A stretch of DNA of 64,000 bases from Arenibacter certesii DSM 19833 (GTDB lineage: Bacteria > Bacteroidota > Bacteroidia > Flavobacteriales > Flavobacteriaceae): the NCBI RefSeq assembly GCF_000429545.1, contig NZ_AUCB01000014.1, forward strand, positions 1 through 64,000, in the 5' to 3' direction. Of this stretch, positions 8,724-16,260 are shown in pieces; within the stretch, counting starts at the first letter, position 1, and every line of letters begins with the position of its first letter. The position numbers were made by a program, and so were the translations under genes. The notes under the pieces were generated by a model. It saw only the letters and a list, made by a program, of their open reading frames with translations. It made no database searches and was not told the origin of the DNA.

Positions 8724-9639
8724 TCATGCTACTATTCTTTGATTATACAATACTATTTCCTCTATAGTCTTAAACCCTATAGAGGAGTCTATTCTCCTTC
8801 TGTTATACCAGGTTTCTATCTATTGGAAGACAGTTAAGCTCGGCTTCTTACCTTAGGCTATAGCTATGTGCATAGATCCATTCTACCTTTAGGCTCTTAA
8901 AAAATGATTCAGCTACTGCATTGTCCAAACAATTACCTTTTCTGCTCATACTTTGTCTTATCGACCCATTATTTCTTTTTCGGGATATCGGTAAAGGTGG
9001 AACTGGCGTATTGAGCTCCCCTATCCGAATGGAATATAAGTTCCTCTGTGATATTATTCAATTTAATGGCCATATTCCATGCAGGGACTATAGATACGCC
9101 GGTACTTAAAGTTTGGCCCATCAATCATCCGAAGACCTTCCGGTGGAACAGATCTATAATTACCGTTATATACATCCAGCCTTGTTTGGTCTTTATATAG
9201 GTTATATCCGACACCCAAACATGGTTCCGACTAGAGACGGTAAAGTCCTGATCTAATAAATTGGGTGAAATTGGATAGTTGTGCTTGCTGTGAGTCGTGG
9301 TTTGAAATTTACACTTTTTCTTGGCATACAGGTTATTCGCCGTCATTATACTAACTACCCTAGGTCTTGAGATGCGATATCCCCTTTTCTGGAGCTCCGC
9401 CCTGATCCTCGGTGCCCCGTAACTCCATAGCTATCCTCATAAACATCTCGGATGGCAGATGATATAGCCTCGTTATCCGTCTCTCTTTTGAAAGGAGACT
9501 TTCGCAACCAGTCGTAATACCCGCTTTTACTTTCCTTGAACTTTTCGCACATCTTCCCAATTGGAAATTTAAATTTATGGGGTTTTATAAACCTATATTT
9601 TTCCTGTCGCTCTAGGAGAAGATGGCTTTTTCCTTTTTT
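8724..9639 (-). pseudogene. IS3-family OrfB (DDE integrase), frameshifted and interrupted
   Basis: Reading minus-strand frames together gives a recognisable IS3/IS150-type OrfB. It begins in the -1 frame relative to OrfA (KYRFIKPHKFKFPIGKMCEK, then SKSGYYDWL). It continues in another frame as APRIRAELQKRGYRISRPRV, then NHVWVSDITYIKTKQGWMYI with the first catalytic Asp, and near the end [16 protein letters not shown] and WYNRRR. There is a frameshift near 9415, another after 9125, and several stops between 8830 and 9120. The product is therefore dead. The 3' end is taken as the TGA at 8724-8726. Confidence 0.8.
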
Positions 9640-9899
9640 AAGATACCCCTTTCTAGTTCGGCATTCCTCAACTTCTTCTTCAATTCTGCAATTTCCCGTT
9701 GCTCGTCCGTTAATTTAGGGTTTCCCTTTCCTGGAAAACTAATTTCCCCAAGATCCTTGGACTCCCTGCGCCAGCGCCTTAATAGCGATGAAGGTTTGTC
9801 CAGTTCCCGGTATCTTTCAACAACGCTTCCTCTGGCATAGCTTAGTTCAACTGCTTTTTGCTTAAACTCTACGGTGTAATTCCTTTTTACTCTTGACAT
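9612..9899 (-). CDS. IS3-family OrfA (HTH transposase subunit)
   Basis: This 95-residue protein starts MSRVKRNYTVEFKQKAVELS, the standard OrfA opening. It carries an HTH (residues 8-50) and a leucine-zipper-like C-terminus (REIAELKKKLRNAELERGIL) before a stop at 9612. The frame is intact. OrfB, however, is broken, so the element cannot move by itself. OrfA alone can act as an inhibitor of IS3 transposition. The slippery A6G run for making the OrfAB fusion is inside its 3' end. Confidence 0.85.
   Translation of the reverse strand: MSRVKRNYTVEFKQKAVELSYARGSVVERYRELDKPSSLLRRWRRESKDLGEISFPGKGNPKLTDEQREIAELKKKLRNAELERGILKKEKAIFS
9633..9639 (-). promoter_or_regulatory. IS3 -1 ribosomal frameshift heptamer A AAA AAG
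   Basis: On the coding strand OrfA contains TTA AAA AAG GAA. The heptamer A_AAA_AAG is the classic -1 slippage site of IS3 elements. Shifting here joins OrfA to the frame that continues into the OrfB start (KKGKSHLLLERQEKYRF). It is now a fossil because OrfB is broken downstream. Confidence 0.7.
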
Positions 9900-9974
9900 T
9901 TTACAAGGTTAAATTAAATGGCAAATATGCTCTTACCCTTGTGTCCAGTCAAATATAGTTAGTCTAATCTCGAG

Positions 9975-10369
9975 GGGGTGACCCACTTAAACTGCTGGGC
10001 CTATGCCCGAAGGTAATTATTAATAAAGAGCGTGCGGAAAAAAGCATGACCTTTATCCAGAAACTCTATGCCGTTGAAACCGATGCCAGGGAAAGGAAAC
10101 TGACTCCCCGGGAGAGAATGGCCCTAAGACTGAAGGAGTCTTTACCGGTAATCGATGAATTTGGGAGATGGATGTTTGATCATGTGAAGCACCAGATAAT
10201 CCCTCCCAAGAGTCCCATAGGAGACGCCTTCCGCTATACCATGGATCGTTGGGACCAGCTCAGCGCCTATCTTTATGACAGGATACTGGAGATCGATAAT
10301 AATCCAGTGGAGAATATCACGCCCATCAACCACAAGGATATCTGGGACTTTTATCAACAGAATTATTAA
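9975..10369 (+). pseudogene. IS66-family transposase TnpC, C-terminal remnant
   Basis: Bases 9975-10013 read GVTHLNCWAYARR, the IS66 signature before the last catalytic region. A frameshift follows, then the open frame from 10046 encodes FIQKLYAVETDARERKL, a long helical region, and SPIGDAFRYTMDRWDQL followed by LEIDNNPVE, which is the conserved IS66 tail with its catalytic Glu region. Most of the gene (N-terminus and DDE core) is missing. The decayed IS3 copy lies directly to the left, and an insertion there may have removed the rest. Confidence 0.85.
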
Positions 10370-10461
10370 AAACTTAAAAAAGCATAAAACTAATACAGGA
10401 GGAAGAGCTTAGAAGAATTAATCTGCCTTGCAAGACGTGGTTCGTGGGATAGATACTTACT

Positions 10462-10647
10462 CTGGATATTTCCCTTAATAAGGTAAACACCTATATGAAG
10501 TTCTTTAAATGGGGTGAATACTCCTCAAAAGAATTGCTTTTCTTTGATAATCCGTATCTGGAAGTGTTTTTACCTTTCTATACCACTGTTGAAAGTGAGC
10601 TTTATAAAGAATTAATGCTTTATTTTGAGGAGTTCAACATCAACTGA
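10462..10647 (+). pseudogene. Unrecognised relic frame of 61 residues
   Basis: An open frame reads LDISLNKVNTYMKFFKWGEY, then FFDNPYLEVFLPFYTTVESE, and ends EEFNIN with TGA at 10645. It is rich in aromatic and acidic residues and protein-like. The first ATG is at 10495, which would leave 50 residues. No family was recognised. It lies between the IS66 tail and the alpha-CTD-like gene, and its lack of a good start suggests the 3' end of an older gene. The rest of 10370-10871 shows no gene. Confidence 0.3.
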
Positions 10648-10871
10648 ATATAGACTTTTGCATAGCATATTTGTCGCTGTTTGCGTTTTCAAAACGATGA
10701 TATTGCTAAATTGGCTGGTCATGGCTAGAGCCGTCATCTAATCTTTAAAATTAAAAACATCCTTATTGATTTTTTTCAAAAATTGTATTTTGTAGTGAGT
10801 TTTTTTGCAATATTTTTTTCAATCATGTAGCGGAGTGTGAATACCTACAAAACCAATTTAAACAGCATCTT

Positions 10872-11231
10872 ATGAGAAGAGTTAATAAAGAGGATGAAAT
10901 CACTTACCATGAATTTATAGAAGCCTTGGCAATTGTAAAGCAGTTCCGGAGGCAAGTTTCCGAACTCTTTAGAGAAACGGAAGGTGAGGTGGGTTCATTA
11001 CCGAAATTCATTGGAGTCAATAAGGACACTAAAATTTACCGACTGCCCTTATCTACCCGCGCAATGAACGTTTTAGAAGCAATGGATGGCATAGATGTGT
11101 TGGAAGGATCTACCGAAGATCTAGCGAGGATATCTTTAGGGGATTTTTTAACAACTCCACATGCTGGACACAAAACTATTGACGAGTTCCAAGAGCTTTG
11201 CATGTTTGTAAATATTCCAATGCAAAGGTAG
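10872..11231 (+). CDS. Small protein with an RNA polymerase alpha-CTD-like helical domain
   Basis: This 119-residue protein has an N-terminal helical, charged part (residues 1-45). Its second half follows the alpha-CTD/helix-hairpin-helix pattern: LPLSTRAMNVLEAM, then GSTEDLARISLGDF, then AGHKTIDEFQELCMF. This matches LSxRxxNxL...DLxxI..xGxKxxxE of RpoA C-terminal domains, which bind DNA and transcription factors. It could therefore be a small DNA- or RNAP-binding regulator. It stands alone, convergent with the exonuclease/GIY-YIG gene. The start is the ATG at 10872, just after an AT-rich upstream region. The fold assignment is an inference from pattern only. Confidence 0.6.
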   Translation: MRRVNKEDEITYHEFIEALAIVKQFRRQVSELFRETEGEVGSLPKFIGVNKDTKIYRLPLSTRAMNVLEAMDGIDVLEGSTEDLARISLGDFLTTPHAGHKTIDEFQELCMFVNIPMQR

Positions 11232-11293
11232 TTGAAATTAGGAGGCTTTCTTAATTTGGTGAAACTTCTATTAAAACAAAAGAAGTTGACTTT

Positions 11294-12643
11294 TTATGTT
11301 AGTCGTATTACGTTTTGTAAGCTTGGTCTAGTATTTTTAAAGTATTGATCTAATATTCTTGCGGTAAAATAGTTATGCGGATAATACTTTATAAAACTTT
11401 CAATATCCGCTATGGAATTTATATTTGCCTCTTTATCAATGAATCCGAAACCTTGATAAATTCCATTTTTTACCAGAACAAGGCTTTCTTCGAATGCAGA
11501 GCGACCTCTCAATTTTAAAATATAACTTGGTCGTTGCGCAAAAATATAATCCAGCGCTTTATGAACTCGTTGATTATAAGATTGTTTATCTTCCTTACCC
11601 TCACAAATTCCCTTACAAAAAATAGGGTCATTACATTTATTAGAAGTTCGTTCTATACCTGCATATCTATTACATAAATTAAACTTTTGCTGTACCTCCT
11701 TAACTTTTTGCAAAACCGAGGTTCTGTTGTAATAGAATTCATTTTGATTATCGGAATACGATTTCTGAACCAGTTGAATTCTCAGAACCCCTTTGGAATC
11801 CATTTTGGAGGTAATAATATAGGGGTCAATAATTTCTTTTTGAAGTGTATTATACTTTGGCTTAAGGGAATGTATATAATGAGCTTCCAAAAGTAGAGCG
11901 ATAACTTCACTTCCCGTTTCTTCAAAATCAATACTCGTGGTCTGTCGGCATAATTCCAGTTCAAATTTCAACCTGCTGGTAAAATGACTTCTAACCCGTT
12001 TAGAAATATTCTTAGCTTTTCCTATATAAATTGTTTGGTCATTATAATCTTTAAAAAAATAAACCCCTGGTGATTTTGGTAGGTGACTGAAGTCAATTTC
12101 ATTCCCGTCAGAACGTTCATTTTCCATGCTACTTAAAACGGGATTGTTATCGGAGCTAATGGTATTTAATGTGTCCAATATTTTCTCCATTGCCAAACAA
12201 ATGTCCCTTAAGGAATGTAAGGGCTGTTGTATTTTTAAGAGCTCCATAGCATTGTACAAGCTAAAAGGAGTGGTGGACTTTAAATAATTTTTATAAGCTT
12301 TTTCTAGTATGATGTTTGCACTCCCCGCTGGGTAACCTATTTCTCTAAAAGCCTTTTTAAAAATGGAGCAGGAAAACTGGTCTATGAAAACAGTATGAGT
12401 ATTTTCAATTATCTCAATAATTTCGGGAGCAATATCACTTAATGTTGGGGCGGATCTTATTTTTGAATAATCTAAGTTAAGCGCTGCTCTTTCTGACTTA
12501 GATAAATGAGGCACCACTTTTACAAAGCTCTCAAATTCCGAAATAATAGTCCCATCTTCAATGGTAAGAATCGCTAGCCCCAGCAATTTTGAAATTTTTA
12601 AATTGTTGCTTGAGCAGATTATTGAAATAAAAGATAACCTCAT
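11294..12643 (-). CDS. Exonuclease-like domain fused to a GIY-YIG (UvrC-type) nuclease
   Basis: This 449-residue protein has a GIY-YIG domain at residues about 190-270, with PKSPGVYFFKDYNDQTIYIG and KNISKRVRSHF followed by the EVIALLLEAHYIHSLKPKYN helix with the catalytic Glu. This is the catalytic half of UvrC and Cho. The N-terminal ~170 residues have the layout of a DnaQ-like exonuclease, but the expected D-x-E at the first strand is replaced by SIICSSNN. A cysteine-containing segment (CNDPIFCKGICEG) follows. It is divergent from the UvrD-like helicase gene across 92 nt holding a palindrome. The role is probably incision during DNA repair. The exonuclease half is likely inactive. Confidence 0.8.
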   Translation of the reverse strand: MRLSFISIICSSNNLKISKLLGLAILTIEDGTIISEFESFVKVVPHLSKSERAALNLDYSKIRSAPTLSDIAPEIIEIIENTHTVFIDQFSCSIFKKAFREIGYPAGSANIILEKAYKNYLKSTTPFSLYNAMELLKIQQPLHSLRDICLAMEKILDTLNTISSDNNPVLSSMENERSDGNEIDFSHLPKSPGVYFFKDYNDQTIYIGKAKNISKRVRSHFTSRLKFELELCRQTTSIDFEETGSEVIALLLEAHYIHSLKPKYNTLQKEIIDPYIITSKMDSKGVLRIQLVQKSYSDNQNEFYYNRTSVLQKVKEVQQKFNLCNRYAGIERTSNKCNDPIFCKGICEGKEDKQSYNQRVHKALDYIFAQRPSYILKLRGRSAFEESLVLVKNGIYQGFGFIDKEANINSIADIESFIKYYPHNYFTARILDQYFKNTRPSLQNVIRLT

Positions 12644-12675
12644 TCACATAGATTTTGTTGGAAAAAATACAAAAT

Positions 12676-12692
12676 TATGGAATATTTCCATA
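12676..12692. promoter_or_regulatory. Candidate operator palindrome in a divergent promoter
   Basis: The sequence tatggaatatttccata is a perfect 7+3+7 palindrome in the 92-nt gap between the divergent nuclease (start 12643) and helicase (start 12736) genes. The half-site atggaatat recurs in the larger palindrome at 15001-15034 ahead of the polymerase pair. A shared half-site in front of both transcription units suggests one repressor, perhaps damage-responsive. Confidence 0.55.
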
Positions 12693-12735
12693 AACAGGAT
12701 ATTGTTTTTTATCTTTATACCGAAAACATATTATT

Positions 12736-14781
12736 TTGGAGCAATACAATAAGGAGCAAAAAGAAGCTATTAATTTTAAGGGAAAGCACCTTTTACTCTT
12801 GGCCGGCGCTGGTACTGGAAAAACGAAAACAATCGTAGGGAGAGCTGCACATTTGATAGAGAGTGGGGTATTGGCGGAGAAAATCCAAATCTTGACTTTT
12901 ACTAAAAGGTCTGCAAGTGAAATTGTAGAACGAGTAAAGGCTGTAATTCCCGAAAAAAATGCCCAGGCTTTAAATGGTTCTACATTTCATAGTTGGTGTA
13001 ATCAGTTAATCACAAATTTCCCGAATCTATTTGGTGCGGCTAATTTTACGCTCATAGATGCCGATGATCAATTGTCTTTAATGAAAATGGCATGTGGTAA
13101 TAAGAATACCGGTTACGGGAAAGTACGAATAAAGCCCCAAAAAATCCTAGATCTATTTTCATTCGCACGAAATACTCGGATAAACCTGACAGCGGCTATT
13201 AGGATGCAATTATTTAAAGGTAAGGTAGATTCAGAAACGGATGAAGAGATTGAAGAGGTACGGCCAGTCTTAGAGTTATTGATAAGAGAATATCAAAAAT
13301 TAAAGATTGAGCAGAAATATTTAGATTATGACGATCTCCTTTTGGTGGTAGGAAATAGGTTGAACAAAGATGAGGAAGCACGAAAAATCCTTTCAAAAGC
13401 CTACGAGCATATCTTGGTAGATGAGATGCAGGATACTAATCCGTTACAATGGTTTTTATTGGCACCTTTTGAGAATATAGCTAAGCTATTTTGTGTGGGG
13501 GATGATGCACAGTCTATTTATTCATTTAGGGGGGCGGATTTTAAAAATGTACATTCTTTTAAAGAGCGTGTTGTAAATTCTGAGATAAAGAAATTGGATA
13601 AAAACTATCGTTCTACCCAAGAAATTTTGGATCTCTCCAATTGGCTGTTAGAGAAGTCTCCCATCATATACAATAAGAAACTTAGCTCCCATCGTGGTGC
13701 TGGCAAAAAACCAGTAATTTTAAATGCCACCAACCAATTTGAGGAAGCCAACTATATTGCAGAGAAAATACTCAAAGATTTTAGAGATGGAGGTAAGCGC
13801 TTTTCTGATTTTTTAATTCTTAGCCGTTCACAATATTATACGAAACCGTTACAGGCTGTATTTCTTCAGAAGAAGATTCCTTATGAAACCTATGGAGGTA
13901 GAAAGTTTTTGGAAGCTGCCCATATAAAGGATGTCGTTGCAATTTTCCGTGTCATTAATAATCCATTGGATCAAATTGCGTGGATGCGTTATCTAACATT
14001 TGTACATGGGATAGGGGAGGTGCGTGCTAGTAATTATTTACACAAGATATTGAGTATTGATCCGGAAGACATTACAGGTGATTTTCTAAGCAGTATAATT
14101 CCCGGGCCTGAGGGAGAAAAGATTAAATCTTATTATGATGCCGTTTCTAGTAATAAACACAATGTAAAACAGGCAGTATCTAAGCTTTACGAAGAGATGG
14201 AATTTGACCTGGCATTAAAATATCCAAAGGATTGGATAGAAAAAAGAAAAGGAGATTTTCCTGTGCTCGAAATGTTAGCAGCGCATTATTCTACTCTTGG
14301 AGAATTTATTACCGAAGGTATTTTAGATAATTCTACTGGTCTTGGTGGTACCCATATGTTAGAAGGTTCCAAGATTAAGACCACCGAAAAAAGGGATCAT
14401 GTAATAATATCTACCGTACATTCTGCGAAAGGTTTAGAGGCAGATGTTTGTTTTGTTTTGAATGTTTCTCCCAAGACCTATCCATCTTCCTATAGCTTGG
14501 GAAGCAATGAAGAAATTGAAGAAGAGAGGCGAGTGCTTTATGTGGCATTAACCAGGGCTAAAAATGAACTAATTATCACTAGAACCACTGATTCTTTAAA
14601 TGCATACCATAGTGATACGGATAGGGTAGATGAAAATATGGATATCAATAGTGCTTATTTTTTAGAGGAATTGCCAGAAAATTTGGTGGTGCAAGAAACA
14701 CCACAAGGAGGATATAGAAAACCAAGGGATACCGAAAAACCAAATAATATAGACTTAGATTTTGGCTTCGATTTTAGTTAG
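12736..14781 (+). CDS. UvrD/PcrA-like superfamily I DNA helicase
   Basis: This 681-residue SF1A helicase has Walker A LLLLAGAGTGKTKT near residue 25, motif Ia LTFTKRSASEI, motif II HILVDEMQDTNPLQWFL near 233, motif III DDAQSIYSFRGADF, motif IV LDKNYRST, motif V STVHSAKGLEADVCFV near 560 and motif VI RRVLYVALTRAKNEL near 602. It should unwind DNA 3'-5' during repair or displace proteins from DNA. No ATG fits near the 5' end, so TTG at 12736 (LEQYNKEQKEAINF context) is chosen. It ends 264 nt before the Y-family polymerase. Shorter than typical UvrD (720), with a reduced C-terminus. Confidence 0.9.
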   Translation: MEQYNKEQKEAINFKGKHLLLLAGAGTGKTKTIVGRAAHLIESGVLAEKIQILTFTKRSASEIVERVKAVIPEKNAQALNGSTFHSWCNQLITNFPNLFGAANFTLIDADDQLSLMKMACGNKNTGYGKVRIKPQKILDLFSFARNTRINLTAAIRMQLFKGKVDSETDEEIEEVRPVLELLIREYQKLKIEQKYLDYDDLLLVVGNRLNKDEEARKILSKAYEHILVDEMQDTNPLQWFLLAPFENIAKLFCVGDDAQSIYSFRGADFKNVHSFKERVVNSEIKKLDKNYRSTQEILDLSNWLLEKSPIIYNKKLSSHRGAGKKPVILNATNQFEEANYIAEKILKDFRDGGKRFSDFLILSRSQYYTKPLQAVFLQKKIPYETYGGRKFLEAAHIKDVVAIFRVINNPLDQIAWMRYLTFVHGIGEVRASNYLHKILSIDPEDITGDFLSSIIPGPEGEKIKSYYDAVSSNKHNVKQAVSKLYEEMEFDLALKYPKDWIEKRKGDFPVLEMLAAHYSTLGEFITEGILDNSTGLGGTHMLEGSKIKTTEKRDHVIISTVHSAKGLEADVCFVLNVSPKTYPSSYSLGSNEEIEEERRVLYVALTRAKNELIITRTTDSLNAYHSDTDRVDENMDINSAYFLEELPENLVVQETPQGGYRKPRDTEKPNNIDLDFGFDFS

Positions 14782-15000
14782 TGCATTGCGTTTTATAGTT
14801 TAAATTCTTGCGATAAGAATTATAGTTCTGATTAAGCGCTTTTATTTACGCTTATTTTTAAGGCGAGGTATATACATCAGGAAACTCTTAATTTATCTGA
14901 GAATTATTTTGCTTGAATTCGATAAGTGATTGCATTTCTATACTATGATTTTTATATCCTTCCCAATCACCACCATTACCACTTGTTAATATCTTTATAC

Positions 15001-15034
15001 ATGGAATATATCCAATAAATTGGATATATTCCAT
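15001..15034. promoter_or_regulatory. Perfect 15-bp inverted repeat upstream of the polymerase pair
   Basis: Arms atggaatatatccaa (15001-15015) and ttggatatattccat (15020-15034) are perfect complements around a 4-nt centre. They end 11 nt before the ATG of the Y-family polymerase. The outer half-site atggaatat equals that of the palindrome at 12676-12692. So close to the start, a bound repressor would block transcription, or the hairpin could mask the start in mRNA. Confidence 0.6.
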
Positions 15035-15045
15035 ATTTTTGTTCA

Positions 15046-16260
15046 ATGAATAAGTCAATTTTGCATTTGGATCTAGATACCTTTTTTGTTTCCGTAGAAC
15101 GGTTGCTACATAATGAATTATTTAAAAAGCTTGTATTAGTAGGTGGAACAGGAAGTAGGGGCGTAGTGGCTGCTTGTAGTTATGAGGCAAGAGGATTTGG
15201 TGTCCGTTCTGGTATGTCCATGCAGATGGCAAAACAATTATGTCCAGAAGCAGTTGTCATTAGGGGTAACGCTAGTACCTATATGAAATACTCCACCTTA
15301 GTAACGGATATAATTCGCGATACAGTTCCGCTGTTCGAAAAAACAAGTGTAGATGAGTTTTATGTGGATTTAACGGGAATGGATAGGTTTTTCGGGAATT
15401 ATAAGTTCGCCATAGAGCTACGAAAACGTATTATAAAAGAGTCTGGCCTACCTATCTCATTTGGATTGTCACAAAACAAAATTGTTAGTAAAGTAGCCAC
15501 AGGAGAAGCGAAACCCAACAATCAGTTGAAAATTGATTACGGATATGAAAAAGATTTTTTGGCGCCCTTAGCAATTAGAAAGATTCCTATGATAGGGAAG
15601 GCTTCTGCCCAAACGCTGATTCATATGGGAATAGATCGTGTAAAGTTGATACAAGAAATGCCCGTAGAAATGCTGGTAAATGTATTAGGGAAAAATGGAC
15701 ACACTATATGGAACCGTGCCAATGGTATAGATAATTGTCCAGTAATCCCTTATAGCGAACGAAAATCAATAAGCAGTGAAAGAACCTTTAATTTGGATAC
15801 CATAGATGTTCAAAAACTGCGTGATACTATTACCGCCATGGTGGAAACCTTATCCTATCAATTGAGATTGGGCAATAAAATGACAGGAGGCGTAGCTATA
15901 AAAATTCGATATTCTGATTTCCAGACCTATAATAAGCAGATACGGATTCCATATACAAGTGCTGATCATATATTGTTGCCTGCGGTAATGGAACTATTCA
16001 ATAAATTATATGAGCGTAGAATTTTAGTCCGATTGATAGGGGTAAAATTTTCCCACCTGGTTGGTGGTCATTATCAAATTAATCTCTTTGATGATAATGA
16101 AAAAACGCTAAACCTCTATAAATCATTGGATAAAATACGCAATCGTTTTGGCGCCGGTAGTGTTGTGAAAGCTTCAACCTTAGATGTGAAATCTGTTGTT
16201 TCAGGTAGAAATCCTTTTGATGGGGAACCTCCAGTACTCTTAGCACATAGAAATCAGTAA
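15046..16260 (+). CDS. Y-family translesion DNA polymerase (DinB/UmuC-like)
   Basis: This 404-residue protein has LHLDLDTFFVSVERL at its start, with the first metal-binding Asp at residue 9. It also has CSYEARGFGVRSGMSMQMAK, the catalytic TSVDEFYVDLTGMDRF near residue 103, and LPISFGLSQNKIVSKVATG. An HhH and a little-finger domain follow. All catalytic carboxylates are present, so it should be an active translesion polymerase, unlike inactive ImuB proteins. The stop overlaps the start of the DnaE-type gene (TAATG), so the two polymerases are made together. The candidate operator at 15001-15034 sits directly upstream. Confidence 0.93.
   Translation: MNKSILHLDLDTFFVSVERLLHNELFKKLVLVGGTGSRGVVAACSYEARGFGVRSGMSMQMAKQLCPEAVVIRGNASTYMKYSTLVTDIIRDTVPLFEKTSVDEFYVDLTGMDRFFGNYKFAIELRKRIIKESGLPISFGLSQNKIVSKVATGEAKPNNQLKIDYGYEKDFLAPLAIRKIPMIGKASAQTLIHMGIDRVKLIQEMPVEMLVNVLGKNGHTIWNRANGIDNCPVIPYSERKSISSERTFNLDTIDVQKLRDTITAMVETLSYQLRLGNKMTGGVAIKIRYSDFQTYNKQIRIPYTSADHILLPAVMELFNKLYERRILVRLIGVKFSHLVGGHYQINLFDDNEKTLNLYKSLDKIRNRFGAGSVVKASTLDVKSVVSGRNPFDGEPPVLLAHRNQ

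Noticed and set aside
8759-8785. Hairpin cctctatag / ctatagagg that looks like a terminator
   Set aside because: It lies within the 3' part of the decayed IS3 OrfB reading frame (RRRIDSSIGFKTIEE region), so chance or coding constraint explains it.
14888-15034. 48-residue minus-strand frame starting in the palindrome before the Y-family polymerase
   Set aside because: Its first residues are dictated by the palindrome. The rest (TSGNGGDWEGY) is protein-like but too short and has no recognised family. It could be a relic.
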